The position numbers and the translations under genes were made by a program. The notes beneath the pieces are model-generated. The model was not told the origin of the DNA. It saw only the letters and a list, made by a program, of their open reading frames with translations, and did no database searches. From Megaleporinus macrocephalus (lineage: Eukaryota; Chordata; Actinopteri; Characiformes; Anostomidae): 64,000 nucleotides of DNA. Positions 28,858-43,028 of the stretch are shown here, piece after piece. Where the stretch lies: positions 18,043,194 to 18,107,193 of the forward strand of contig CM038711.1 of NCBI GenBank assembly GCA_021613375.1, given 5' to 3'. Each line of letters starts with the position of its first letter. The first letter of the stretch is position 1.

Positions 28858-31800
28858 CATTCTTAATGTTAACATGACATAAAGTGTTTTCATTTGAGGT
28901 GCACATATGCACTGAACAAATATATAAAGAAGGTTTTAGTTTAGAAGCTATTGGCACTAGACACAAATAAGAAGCATCACTAATGATGCGGGCTTGTAAT
29001 GTAGTTTAATGAGAGTCCTTTTAATTTTAATGAGCTAAATCCTTATCAATGGTGGGTGTATAGTTTAAAGCCTAGTCTCTAGTGGGCATTTTGTATGGGT
29101 TTTGATTAGGCAGGGGATGAATAGCTATCAAGAACTCAGTGGACTGTGAGTATGAATGAAGAAGTGAGCCGCATGCTGATGCTGAGGGCTGGTGACGAAG
29201 ATCTGACGTCTCTCTCGCGCTCTGACTCACTGCCTCTGTGCGCATGTGTGTGTTGGCTCCGTGTGGCAGTCTGTGTCCTGCCACGAGTCCGCTCTGACTT
29301 CAGACGCAGCGCACACTTACTCTCGCTCGCTTGCTGGTTGCACCAGGCTGCTCTGCTCTCAGAGGGTGTGTGACGCACACAGTCAGACACACGCAGGTGG
29401 AGACGTCTGACCAATCGCACAGCAGCCTTCGCCAGCAGCCTTGTAGCGTGCTGGACAACGCTGGTGTGTGTGTGTGGCGCGTTATAAGGCTCTGCTCTGT
29501 GCTTGTGCATACAAAGTAGTGTGAGCCGAGTGACCGCTTGAGTGCGAGACTTTATCAAACACGTCTTGGTAACGGAAAATCACAGCCGGCATCAAGACCA
29601 GCTATGAAAGCACACAGACTGGGTCAACACACACAGGTGTTTTTTTCCTGTAGCTGTCTCTGCTCTACATTGAAATGGCGGAAATGATATGTCTGTGAGG
29701 CCAAACACGCAGTGACGTGAGCGCCCGCGGCTGCTTTCTCCGTGTGGTCCCAACTGCTGCTTTGATGCCCTCACAAATCAAAGAACTCCAGCAGCCTGGC
29801 TGGACATTAAAGTTCAAGTGCGGTTTGAACTCATCTGCTGATACAGTGCAAAGCGCAGCTATACCGCATAAAAGTTCAATATCAAGCCCAAGTGGTTTTT
29901 GCCAAAGAATATAAAGTGAAAACATTGGTGATCTGTTTTTTTCCAAAATAGTAAAAACGGAGAGTGGGTTGCCCAGTGTCACCATTTGCTCATTGTTTGA
30001 TAATACAGGAAGTCTTCTTGTGATGAAGGACAAGCAGGATGTGTGTGCGAGTTGGTTTTATTGCTGTCCATTGCAAGCAATGACGGAGAGCCCAGAAAAT
30101 GACGGAGATGTTAAAAAAGCTAAACTATGCAAATAAAAAAAGATTAACATACAAAACCAGGACAGAACAAGATGCACACTTAGTGCACACGAAAACCTTT
30201 GCTGCGTTCACATGCTTGTGGTCAACAGACGACTGCAAACTGGATAGTCTTGTTTTTACTGGAGCCGCAATGGAAAATTCTGCCACCGTAGGAAACATTT
30301 CGCAGACTGCAGCGGTGAGCGGAGCGTTCTGTCCGCAGTTCAATTCCCTAAACTTTGGAAATAAAGTGGAACAAACCGGATGTTATTATTTTAGAATCAG
30401 AATCAGACCAGAGATAATCCAGTATTGCAAGGGCGTAGAATTAGCATGGACTGAAGTCACATTTCCTCACCAACATTCAGCGATTATTGAATTGTCCCCA
30501 CAAATAATTTGATCCCCTCCAAAAAAAAACAGATCGCTAAACATCTTAACCTCTGATTAAGGTGCAGAAAGGGTTAATTCATGTGATTGGCTGTGCCGTT
30601 CCCTGCTGTCACGTGAGACTCTGTAGCTACATTTGGTTGTTAGCAGCGCCAAAACTGGAAGTAAAACTTTCCAGTCATATGAGACTCACTGTGCAAGACT
30701 TAGGTACAACACATGGGAGTCTAGTTCACTAATTAAATGAGTCCATCATAACGGTAATGACAATCCTCGGCTTTGGCGCACAGCATACAGCAGGCTAACA
30801 TCGTCTGTAGTTATGATGCTAATGTGTAAGAGATCTTAGTTGCACTATGGTAAAGTAATGTTGATAAGTCTTTAGACGTGAACTCAAAGTGTACTGGTTT
30901 AAACTGGCTGAATCGAGTCTATGTCTTGTGGTTTTATTGAGACATTAAGAAAGATTGAATTTTTTTCTGGGTTTGTTACTTTGATTTTGTGGACATAAGC
31001 ACCAGGTTCTGCAGTGCTCCGTGTATTAATCCTCATGTATGAGACCTGCTTCACGAATGTCCTCGGGACCTGTTTTTGTTAGCTGGGCATTCATTGACAC
31101 GTTGAGAGAGATGTTCTTTCTGTGATTGTTACTTTGTTGGTTTTGGAGAGACTATGCAGCTCCATCTACTTTTATTATTGCTGATGTATGAGACCTGTTT
31201 CATTCGCACTGAAGTCTAAACTGCTTCTTTGTCAGCCATTAGTTTAACAGAAATTTATAACATTATACAATTAATTAATTCAATTATAACTTGTAATTCT
31301 AAGTAGGTGACGAGCATGTAGGATAGCATATGTAGTAACTCCTTTATCGCTTTATCATGGAGCAAAGATAAAACAACAAAAATACAGGCAATGTGTGGGG
31401 CGTGCGTGGGTAGATTCATACGTCCCCACCAATTTCAAAAGCAAATCTATGCCCTTGCAGTATTGTACAACAATACTCCTGCCTTTTTAAAACTTTCAAA
31501 AACAATCTACACTGTTACAGCTTTCATCTGGCTTTATCCATTTACACCAGTAATGATGTCATCTTGCCAGCGTTTGTGTGGCTTCATGGCACTGTCAGCC
31601 GAGTACCAGTATTAGGTGTGTAATGATGTTTTTTTAAATTTTACATATAAGTTTAGCATTAGAACGTGTGCATGTGGTTCATTTTTTACATGTATTTTCG
31701 TTGTTCTTTGCAATGAAGACTACACAGCAAGATTGCAAAAAAAAAGACATCTCATCCAACGTCAACAGTTTGGATTCAAGAAAATCTTGTCAATTTTTGT

Positions 31801-34800
31801 ATTGTTTATTTTTGTCACATTCTGTGTGCAAAAGCCTGTAGCTTGAATTTAGCAGAGTTAATCAAGGCCCTGGGCTCAAACGCTAAATACAACATAACAA
31901 CGTTGAAGATCTAGTTGAAGAAAATATTTGTGTTTTTGTTCTACATGTCATACGTGATCTAGGTGGGTGCTGGAACCTGACATGATCTCTGAGCAAACAT
32001 TTGATAAAGACTGCGAGCTATACATTAACAGAGGTCCGCATGTAAACTGTACATGATGATGCTCCTTTAGCTGTATATCGTGTATTTCTACTGTGCCTTT
32101 TTAATCCAGTGAAGAAACATAAACTTTCCCACAAAGTGAACAATGAGATCAATCAGAGAAAAAGAGTGACAAGTAAATATGGACATGACGCTTGCTCACG
32201 TGCGCTGAATTTGCATGTTTGATTTAGAAACAGGTGCTATGTCACGTTCACACTGAAGAAACAAATCTGACCTTCTCACCTCATGTACTGGTGAAAAGTC
32301 TCAACTTGACATGGAGGAGGTTAGTCTGTGCTGCAGCAGCTCACTGCAAAGAAATTTGGCACCTGTTCACCTGTTCACACCCTGACTTCCCTGAACAGAA
32401 ACATACAGGCATGATTTCTTTAGAATTTAGCAAGAATAGCAGTAAAAGTGTGTCATGCCAGAGCAGCTTATTACTGACAAACAGCGACTCCTTTTATTGC
32501 AGCCTGTCTCCTCCTTCTTCCTGTTGTTATATGCTGGGCCTCTGGGAGCTCTTACATTAAATCTTCTGGCAGTGACTCAATCTCCGACTGCTACAGTGAA
32601 CTCAGTGGTAATTAGCCATTTCTGCTTCATTCCTGCCTTTAAGTAGATGGTCTATGCTTTACTATGGGCATTACTGCATTTGCACTTATGTCAAACATAA
32701 GCAACTATTAAAACTGTTGTTAAGTTTTCACATAATATCAATAACTATAATCATGGTAGTTGGCTGAAGAACAACTCTTGGACTCATCAGAAGGTTGTAA
32801 TTTGAAAGGGGCTAGATGGATTAGCATTATGTTTTAAATGTAGCTGCTTTCAATAATTTTTTATGGGACACAGTTTACATCTAATGCTTCGATTAAAATA
32901 ATTACCCGTGGTTATTATCCCCCTTAGTGAAATTAACCGCAACTGTGCTTTGTTTTTTTGAAAACATCATTTGGTAAAGGCGTTGCTGGTACTGTTGCCA
33001 CTTCATGGAATACTGGCATACCCTAGTTTCATAGTTTACATAAGAAATAGATCCCAAAATCTCTTAAACCTTAAACAATATAGCTGAAGTAAATGTTTTC
33101 ACATGAAATGCAGGAGGTTGAATTTGTCTACAAACACAGTTTCTTTACTTTCGATTCCTAAAACCATAACCAGGAATCGCTGCATAGGAGAGCAGTTTCA
33201 GTACTGTAACCTGAGACACCATTAAAATAGCCTTTTAAGAATGAGTTCTGGTAGTCTTGCAAGCTCAAGGCCTGCTATTCATTTTTTGCTTCACTCACTA
33301 GTCCCGTATGTAGTAAATCAGAACATAGTTAATATTAATTCGCTGGCTAGGTCCCTGGAGGTGGGAATGTTGGGACACTGACAAGTCAATTATTTATGAG
33401 ACGGATGCAGAGACAGTACACAAAGACACAGTGCCAGCAACAACAACTCAGCAGCTCATCTGCTCCACTGTGCTGTGCTTAGCCATACCATCTTTTTTAG
33501 GATGGAATGTTGCATTCACACTGGCGCACATATGTAGCCATATGTCAGTCACACATAGCAATGTTTAATTCAATTTAGCATTTACTTCTGTGACTAGTAC
33601 CACTAGCACAAATATCCATTAACATAGCTAGCGCTAGGCTAACACAGTCAACTGATACCTGAAAAGAAGCTCAGTTAACATTTTACATGACCACATTGGA
33701 TCCTTTCAGTAAATATTTAAACTTTCATTCAAGCTAAAAAAACTTCTGTATGCCCTAGCTGTGTGTTAGCGTGTTAGCAGATCAGAAGAAGTGTATTGTT
33801 TTATGGGTGGTTCATGACAAACAATGTCAAAGCATGTATGTAAAGTTTAATCAGAGACAACCCTGCTGAAATATTCTGCACACACCAGCATGAATTTTAC
33901 ATTAATATGTTGGTTTACTCTGATTTGTCCTGGTCTAGTGTCGGCCTGGTACCGATCAAGTTGGTCATTGAAACTGTTGAAGAAACATGGATGTCTTTTG
34001 TGGCAGTATGTAACGTGGCTGATGTTGATGTTTTATTTACAAGACACTTTTCCCAAATTTCCATTCCCTGTGTAAGCTACCTAAATTAAACTACTGCTGC
34101 CTTAAGGTTTAACAGAAAATTTAATTAAGAAACTAACCAGATAGAAGGTTCTGGCTGTTCTACAGCTTTATGTACATGTACATGTATATGTTTATTGTTC
34201 TTTGGGTTTTTGTGAAACCTCATGAATTGGAATTTTCTACGATTGAAATCCAGTCCACAAATGAAGCTGATTCTGTCCTCATGACTACATCTAACGTGTT
34301 AACATATTCTCACTTTTCATCTTTTTTAAGGTGATTATTGGCTATTTTGCTTAGTCTGTATCCACCTGCAACAATTGTGATGCAACAAGCTTTACTGGAG
34401 GTGCAGCTTGCCTACCAAATATCTGGTGTTTTTCATCACCTACTTTGATAGGAAGGGGACGTTAACTGACAACCAGCTAAAACAGCCAGCTAGACTGATG
34501 TATAGAAGCAGACTCCTACAGAGAAAAATGGTTATACAAAAACATGCACACTCAAGGACATCTCAGTTACTTGCTACTAAATTCTTAAAAAACCAACCCT
34601 TTGAATAACTTGTCGTGAACATTACAAGTGTTTCATTGTGCTCATTGTGGTCACTGTGTACCAAGAAGGCAACAGACTTTCAGACTGATAAAATACAAGG
34701 CCACACGTATGCACACATACCCTGCAGCCCTATAAAGGAGAAAAAACTGTCAGAAAATGTCATAAATGTTTATAAAATGCTCACACTGAAAATTTGAAAA

Positions 34801-36092
34801 GCTTTTTAAAAAAACATTTTTTAAACTAAATCATGTGTCTCCATTATCAACTCTAGTGCATTTGGTGCCTTGTGCAACCTCTGTTTGAAAACATAACAGC
34901 AATGAGTGTTTTGTGCTAATTACTGCTGTGATTGGAGAGTACATTGCAAGGAATCTGAGATCATTTCTCACTACAGAATCTCTCCAGATGCTCAGATTTT
35001 TGTAGATATTACGCATCCACAAAAGAGAGAGGACTAACTTGCTAGTTGCCATGTTAGTTTAAAAAGAAAACCTGCTGGCTATTACAGTCATCAGCCTTCC
35101 CACTGTGACTAGCAAGCCAACCCTGGCTCTGTCATCTGTAGACTAGTCAGGTTAGTCAGGTTTGATATATCCACCCAAGCATGAAATGGGTGGATATATC
35201 AAACTATAAGTTGAGTTTCAGTCTTGAAAACATCACCATTAATTAATTAGTTTGTATGCAGTACAGGAAATACAGCAGGCTTGAGAAGTGGAACAGACTG
35301 ATGAGGAAACAAAAGATTCAAAATTCCGACCATGACCTAGTTTCATCCTGGTATTTCATAGAGTCATTGCTGTGTATCCTACAGGGTTCTCAGGGCCTTT
35401 GAGGGAAAAAAAACAGTCCCAAAAATAACACAGATCCTCCACGATTCGTGGCAGTAGGTGTAAGGATCTGTTCTGTATGACCTTCCTTCTTTTTATGGCA
35501 AAACCCATCTTGTTGCCAACAATGTCATGTGACCTCATGTGAACCTTTGGTCTCCAGTGACCATAGAGCCCTGTTCCATCTATTGAACTTTAAGCGTTTC
35601 CTTAACCACTTTGTGGTTGAGAAACGTTTTTCTTCTGACATGCCAGAAATAGTCAGCATCTAGTTAAGGGTTTGGAGATTTTGTGACCCTGTTTTCTGCA
35701 CAACCATACATTTTTTTCCCCTCTCTGATCATCCTTCTCACTGTGCATGCAAAGTACACTTGCATCTTCTTCCAGACAAGTTCACTACAACTCCATCATC
35801 CTAACAGCCTTTCTAGACATTGATAAACGAATTTGGCCTCTGTGTCACCTTATATTAGCTTTGTCACTCTCTCTTTATCCGGGGTCGACCAGAGGAGGAT
35901 GGATTCCTCTCTTGAGCCTGGGCTCCTCTCAAGGTTTCTTCCTCTTGTCTAGGGAGTTTTTCCTTGCCACTGTCGCCTCTGGCCTGCCCAAGGGGGCTTG
36001 GACCTGGATACCCTTTTTATACGTTTATGTTCATACATTTCTGCTTTTTTTCATAAACTGTTTTAAGTGCTACACAAATATATATATCTATA

Positions 36093-36149
<57 letters not shown>

Positions 36150-39100
36150 CAACCCAGTTAAGCAGGATGTCATAGATGACCATTTAAAATGTAAATGGTA
36201 ACATGGACTGCAGTATTGTATTGGAGCATCAAGTGAACAAAAAAAATGATATATTATACCCACAGTTCACTGGAAATGTGTGTGACATTCTTTGGTCAAA
36301 ATACCACAGCCTACCAAGGCCTTTTTCTGTTGTCTAAACAGCCCTGTTCAGAATGTCCGGTTTTTTAAAAAAGATAGTGATCCACTTCTCAACACCGCCC
36401 GCCCCTTGCGCGCATGCCACATGCAGAGGCGAGAATGGCTTTGTGTTCTTTGCACTATGAAATTAATCTTACAGACATTGAACTAACAAACTAAAAGCAT
36501 TATCATTTCTGTGGATCCTACAGGGGAACTGCAAGAACTATCTTTAATATTAATATTTCTTTCATTATATATGTCCATAAACATATTACCACAGCTGTTA
36601 GCATTAGTGAGTGTTAAACACACAGCATAATAATTTAAACCTGATTACATTTCCCTGATCTGCAGTGTTGAATTTATTTGTTCCATCAACACCTGAGGCG
36701 CCAGCATGTAAAGTGTCATACCATTTAAGGTCAATGGGAAAATTGTAACAAGAGGCTTGCCGGGTAGCCCCAGCCACCAGCACAGCTACTGCGATGTTCA
36801 CGGTGGAAGGCAAGAATTGAAACCAGATGCTTGACAGGCAACCTAAGGCGTCAGCATAACTGCTGCATTATTTAGGAGGCGGGCCGGGACATTTGTATAA
36901 GAAGTCGGACAAGTAGCCTGAGGCGCCAGTGTAACTGGTACAATATTTAAGGTGGTACATAAAAATTTGCAGTGTTAGTGGTTAGCTCACACTTACAGAT
37001 TTCTGTCTGCTGTTCCAAAAATACATGTTGTCAAGTCAGGTGCAGCCAACAACAAGCAACTTGAGCTTAGCTCTTAGCTTCCACATGTTGGTGGCAAGGA
37101 AAAAATGGCACCCTTCTTTGAAGGTTATTTCTAAAGCTGTGGGCAGAGATACTCAGACAGGGGCGGATAGTCGGGCGGGGATATTGTAATAAGTCTCCCA
37201 CTTAAAGTGGAGCCAAATCTGAAAAGCATGTTGAACCCCATGTTTTCTGAGGTAGGCAGCCCACTAGAAAACTGCCAGGGTTGTCTTGCATTACAGTTTG
37301 TGGGTTGTGTGGTTGATAGGCACTCCAGATACCAGTATACAATGTATACCATGTATACAAGCAACTTTTTCATAATATGTCTCCTTTAAGGTAAAGGCTT
37401 TTAGTAGTTTGCTATTATTATTGTGTTTTTTTGAGAATGTCTGAACATAAGTAATGGATAGTTTTTACCTTCTTTGAGTGGATATAAATCAGTTGTTAAG
37501 GCTTGCTCCTCACTACTAATCCTCTGTGCAATGCTGACCTCAGATCAGCCTTGATGTTTAAGATTAAAGATCTGAGCTTGGTTTATGTAAGGGCAAAACT
37601 GATTATTGACATGGAAAAAAAGAGACCGGAGTACTAGAGAATGATCTTTTCTGCTTCTCACAGGACTCTGGAGAGTTTCTGAAAATAAAAAGGAGGAGTG
37701 GAGATGAGATGGTTGTCATGGTACAGTGGCATTTGTGTCAATGTTGGAGATAAGAGAGGAGCTTGCCAGTGATGAGCAGAAGAAAGCAGTAAACATCATT
37801 ATGCCAATGAAAACAAACCTAACGGTGAACATTCACTGTTATGCCAGAGGCAAAATTAAACAAGTTTTGAGTTATAGGTTTATAATCAGGAGTGTGTGAG
37901 CGTACTACCATGCAAAAATCTTAGATCACCTTCGAATATGCATTTTTAAGACCTCTGTGTGTTAATTTCACAAACCAGCTTATAAAATATAAAATACTGT
38001 ACTGAACTATTTAATATGTATGTTAATTTTATTTATTTAAATATTAGCGTTTTTCAATCAAAAAGGGCTTAGATGTTTTCACAATACAGTACTCCGTTGG
38101 ACACCTGATGCCTCTTTGTTATCTTTAGTGATTATATCTGTCTATGCATGCACATTGGTGTCTGACTGAAGACTGAAAGAGACAAAAAATGTTTTTTGGT
38201 TGTTGGGGCTTGGATTAAATTCTTAAAAATGTAGGTAATGATGATGTGACAATGTGCATCATGTGCTTGGACAATACATTGTTCAGTACATCAAGTACAA
38301 TCCTATAAAAAAATACACCCTATCATACAAGTAACCACAATTGTTAAACTGCGCTGGTTAAACATGGGCAGACGAAGCACCATGTGCCGTTGTATATATT
38401 ATATACATAATATTTCTTTGCATGTGTGTTCCTGCTGACACCTGCTGCATGCTAGCTTGGACTGCTTCTGTCTCACTTTCAACTGGGAGCCCGAGAAAAA
38501 AGTGAGTCAGCGGGTCCCACATGCTCCCACTCAACAGAGCAAAAAACTCAACCATACAGTAGCCGTGGAACAACATTTCTGTTGAATTTCTCTTTTGTTA
38601 TCTGCACCAGGGGAGTGGATCTAGGCTCACGCCGAGCAGCCCATGCTGGGAAATCCTTGCGTGCCCAGACGGTTATTTCCCATGCGTTAGTATAGGGGCC
38701 CTTGGCAGTACACATACGTCCACGTGCAAGAGATGTGTTAAAACATGTAGCTGTGCATCTGTGTAGCTCTTAATGACTACAAGCCAGTCTAAAGGGTGCT
38801 GAATGTTGGCCGGCATTGGTCATCTGCTCTGAGTCATAGAGGCCTGTGAGATCTCTTGCCTCCGTGCATGCACACACATCTGTGTCTCACTACACTCGCA
38901 ACATGCACGCAGAATGACGCATCTGTGCGTCACCACTGTGCAGCTTACTCTGTCACACATGCTCATAAATCAACTGCGCTGAGCCAATATTACACACACA
39001 CACAAACACACACACATTATGACTGGCTTTTGTTACCAGTTCATTTAATTTCCAGTTTAGATGGCCATAAAGACTAGGTTTTAGGGAGATGTTCCTGAGG

Positions 39101-42100
39101 AATATAAATATTAAATTATCCACTTGCATATAGAAAACGAGGTTACGTTACTAAACTAAAACATGATTCAAAGTTATAGAGAAAAGGTGACTCCTAACAG
39201 ACCTAGTAGACCACCAAAACTGTTACCATCAGGTAACAAAAACTATTGTTAACTTGAAAACTATTTTTATGGTATATCAAAGACATCTGTGTCTCATGTT
39301 ATAGAGATATATATTAAAGTTAGAGTGCTGACCAGCTAGCCTCGGCCTTTCCTGTCTAGTAATACCATGTTGTACCTCAAGAGGTGATAGTGAGTTACTG
39401 GAGTGTTGAGTCTGCACAAGAAGAAGCACACCTGCTCTTGTGAAAAAAATATGTTTGTAAGGGAAAAATCAAGTGACAAACATAAAAGTGAATATTGGTG
39501 TTACTTTTCACAGCTGGATATGCTCTCGGCAAATAAAGATGAGATGAAGTTTGATGAAAATTCACAGCAGCTTTTAATAGACTGATTAGTAAATTAAGGA
39601 ATGAGTGAGAGGGAGGAGGGACTGGAATGTTAGGTAGTCTACAAATGGGCTTTGAAGGTATAAAGAAATATCCCTGAAATCTTCTTTGAAACAACTGAAA
39701 GCTAGTTTTCCAAAAATCTGTAATACAGGCAAAATGTGGACACACTAAATGCTGAAAATATTGATATGTTAAGATTTGTAATGTAATTTTCCATTTTTTC
39801 ATACTGCTGAAAAATAAATTGCTTGTACTCAATAACAATTTTGCCAGGAATTTAAGTGTGATCATCAACTTTTGCACTGTATGACAGGCAGGCAGGCAAA
39901 AAATCATATTATTACTGTATAGTTGCAAAAAAATACTAAATAAGTTGTTTTAACGCCATACAAACAAATCTGTTTTTTTTCTCTGACGCTTATAAAATGT
40001 GCAATATATTTGCCTCTGACAGTGCTAGGATTTAGGGCCACACCATTGTACAACCTGCTCCGACACACCTGAAATCAGAAAGTTGATAATTAGCTGATGA
40101 GTTAAGTGACATGTCAGTCTACCAGTACTGGAGTTTCTTGTCCCTGGTCTAAACTATAATTAGACACAACCTGGAACATTTGGTACATTGGATAACTAGA
40201 TTTTGGGTTTGTGTCACACTTTAACAATGACTGCTTGGCTGCTTGTACTGTGCATGCTTTTGCATCAGCAAAAGGCATTGTTTGCATTTTGTTTGTAATC
40301 ACAAAAAAAAAGTTGTATCGCAAAGAGGAATTCATGAGCATTGAAAGCAGTGTTGCATGCCTTGCAGTGACATTAGAAAGTAGCCATTTCAGATTGCCTC
40401 AGAATTTAAGGATCATGTTGAATTTTTATAGCCAAAGAGATTTTCACCAAACCTGACATAATGTCATAATATTTCATAATGGAGAATCATAATAATAAGT
40501 CATACTAATAGTTCCTTCGGTTAAAAGCCCATGCTGTATAGTAGTGGAAAGTAAGCAATGTATGATGACACAAACATTTTTGGTGTACCTTTGGGATTGC
40601 AGAGCCATTTTTCTTAAGGCAAATGAACAGGGGCCACTGCCAATTCTTTCTCTGATGTCAATCTGCTCTTTCTCAAGACTTGGCAAGGAAGAAGAGTCAC
40701 CAGGACTCTGTGTGTGTTGATTTAAAAGCCTGCTGTGAACAGACTCATCACTTGGCTGCCTAATAGCGTGAGTGTGTGTGTCTGTGTGGATGTGGATGTC
40801 AGTGCTTGCTAGCTTTTCGCTGGGTGTTTGGTGTGCATGGATGTGTCGTATATCACTGTAGACGAGATTGTCATCAATGGCACCAACACCCACAAATTCC
40901 TCATCACATGCTTTGACGTTCAGATGAGAGACGATTTTGTCTCTTCTCTCTGTCACACACACACTGCTGTTTGCTCAAAGGCCCAATCTGTTTGCACTCC
41001 TTATCAGAGTTCCTTAGAAATGTTTCTATTACTGCAGTGAAGCAGCCTTCTCCTGCTACAAATGGGTGTGTAATGGCTCATAAGAATACACTGACTAGGA
41101 GTTTCCTGACTATATACTGAAGGAGTAGCTGAATTATTCGGTTGTAGTACATTTTCTAAGTAAATAATTATAATTAAGTTAATCATCATTTAATACTTTA
41201 AAGGGGCTGCCAATTTATTATTTGCTTATGTGTATATCCTATAGCTATAGGCTCCTGTGTGAATGTATCAGTGGCTGCCAAATATAGAACAGTAGTGGTC
41301 ATTTGAGTGAGAGGCTGGTAGTATTTGTGTCAGGAGACTTTGTCAAGTGATCTCTCAAATTAGGGCAGATTTTGGCAGTGTCACTTTACCACACTAAGCA
41401 AAGCCTTTTCAGTTGTGCCTGAACGACAATGAGAGAGCTAGCCTGGAAAATGCAGTAACCTACTTTACACTACTTTACAATGTCAGTTCCATAATTTCAC
41501 ATAGTACACGTGAGACAGTATACATAGGCTAGTCTAACAAAAGTTTATGTTGCTTGAATGATTTGTTGTTGAATGATCATAGCAACCTTTAATAGCAATC
41601 GTTGCCACAGTGCTATCTATAAGCTAATAAGGCGTTTGCGTGATTGCCCAACTTCGCCAGACTTACCACTGTGGTTAACCTCTTCACACAGATGTAAAGT
41701 CTGACATCGGGCAGACAATAAAAGCTTTAACAAAACTAAAAAAGCCCACTGCCATGAAATTGTTAACAAGGTCATAGCTATAGCATCGCATCAGTAATTG
41801 TCCAGATTTTTTTTCACTTCAGTTAATCATTAAGTTACAACTTTTCAGATTATTAACATAGTTTACAGTCTGGTTGACAGTTAATTAAACAGTTTTTATT
41901 GCAATAAAATTCTGATTTACTTTTTAGTGGTAGCTAGTACTCTGGCTGTAGCTTCGATCAGTGTTCTTTACCATTCCAATCCCAATTCCCATTCCATTAT
42001 CAATCTTTAAACAAGCATATGTACAGCAGGGCAGTAAAATAGTACCTGGTGAGTTAAAAAGATTACATACATACATTACATGTTCGTTATCAGGTATAAC

Positions 42101-42991
42101 ATTAGATGGATGCCTTACATTACATTTAACTCCATGTCCATTATCAGTGTAGATGACAGGGGCTGTTGTGAAAGGTGATGAAAGCAAATTGTATTAATGA
42201 AATAATGGTTAATTTGTTTGTTTTCCCATTTTGGCTCCTAGAAAGCCTGACATGCTAAATCTGTCCCTAAACTCTACATTTCAAGCAACTTTTGAAACAC
42301 CTTTCAAAAGAAAAAACAATGCCGGTCAACAAGAGACAGAATGTCAGTAATACCCTTGTGAACTTTAGCCTTTGTTTCGGTTGCCTACTCAGTTCTCCAC
42401 AAAGCTTTCTTGTGTGTCACGCTTTCAGCACCTGGCTGAAGTCACGACCAGGGGTCACTATTAGGGCAGAAGCCTGGACTTTAGTGATATGTTGTCCACA
42501 CTGAACGCTACCATGAAACCCCACGTACTGCAGGCTGTGTTTACAGAAGGCTGCACTGCCAAAGTATTAGATCATTCACTTCAGTTCCCCCTGTTTTTGT
42601 TTTTGGTCTGTTCCCCCGGGGCCAGCTCTGTCCTAAGCAGAGTGTATTGCTATGGTGTGAGTTCACTCCAGTTCACTCCACTCTCGCCATCTGGGGTTTA
42701 CTCGGGACATTATATGACATGTGTCTGCGTCCGAGTAAATATACATTTGCCTCCCCGCCAGGGTTCATAGAGCTGGCCGCATCCTCTGCCAAGAATAACA
42801 AGGAGGATGTGCTTTCTGCCCTGGTAATGACAGCCTCGTATTCCGGCCCTAACGCACACTCTTTGGTCTGTGAGAAAAAAAAATTCCCTTTGTAGTTTGG
42901 AGTTGAAATTTGTTATCCGTCCATGCTCAGCTGTTTATAGATGTAGGGGTGACTCAAGAATTTAACACACGCACAGATAAAGTCTGGAGAG

Positions 42992-43028
<37 letters not shown>

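Noticed and set aside
39395..39928. 177-codon minus-strand open frame
   Set aside because: Composition follows the AT-rich background; no domain, no homology and no splice sites of note.
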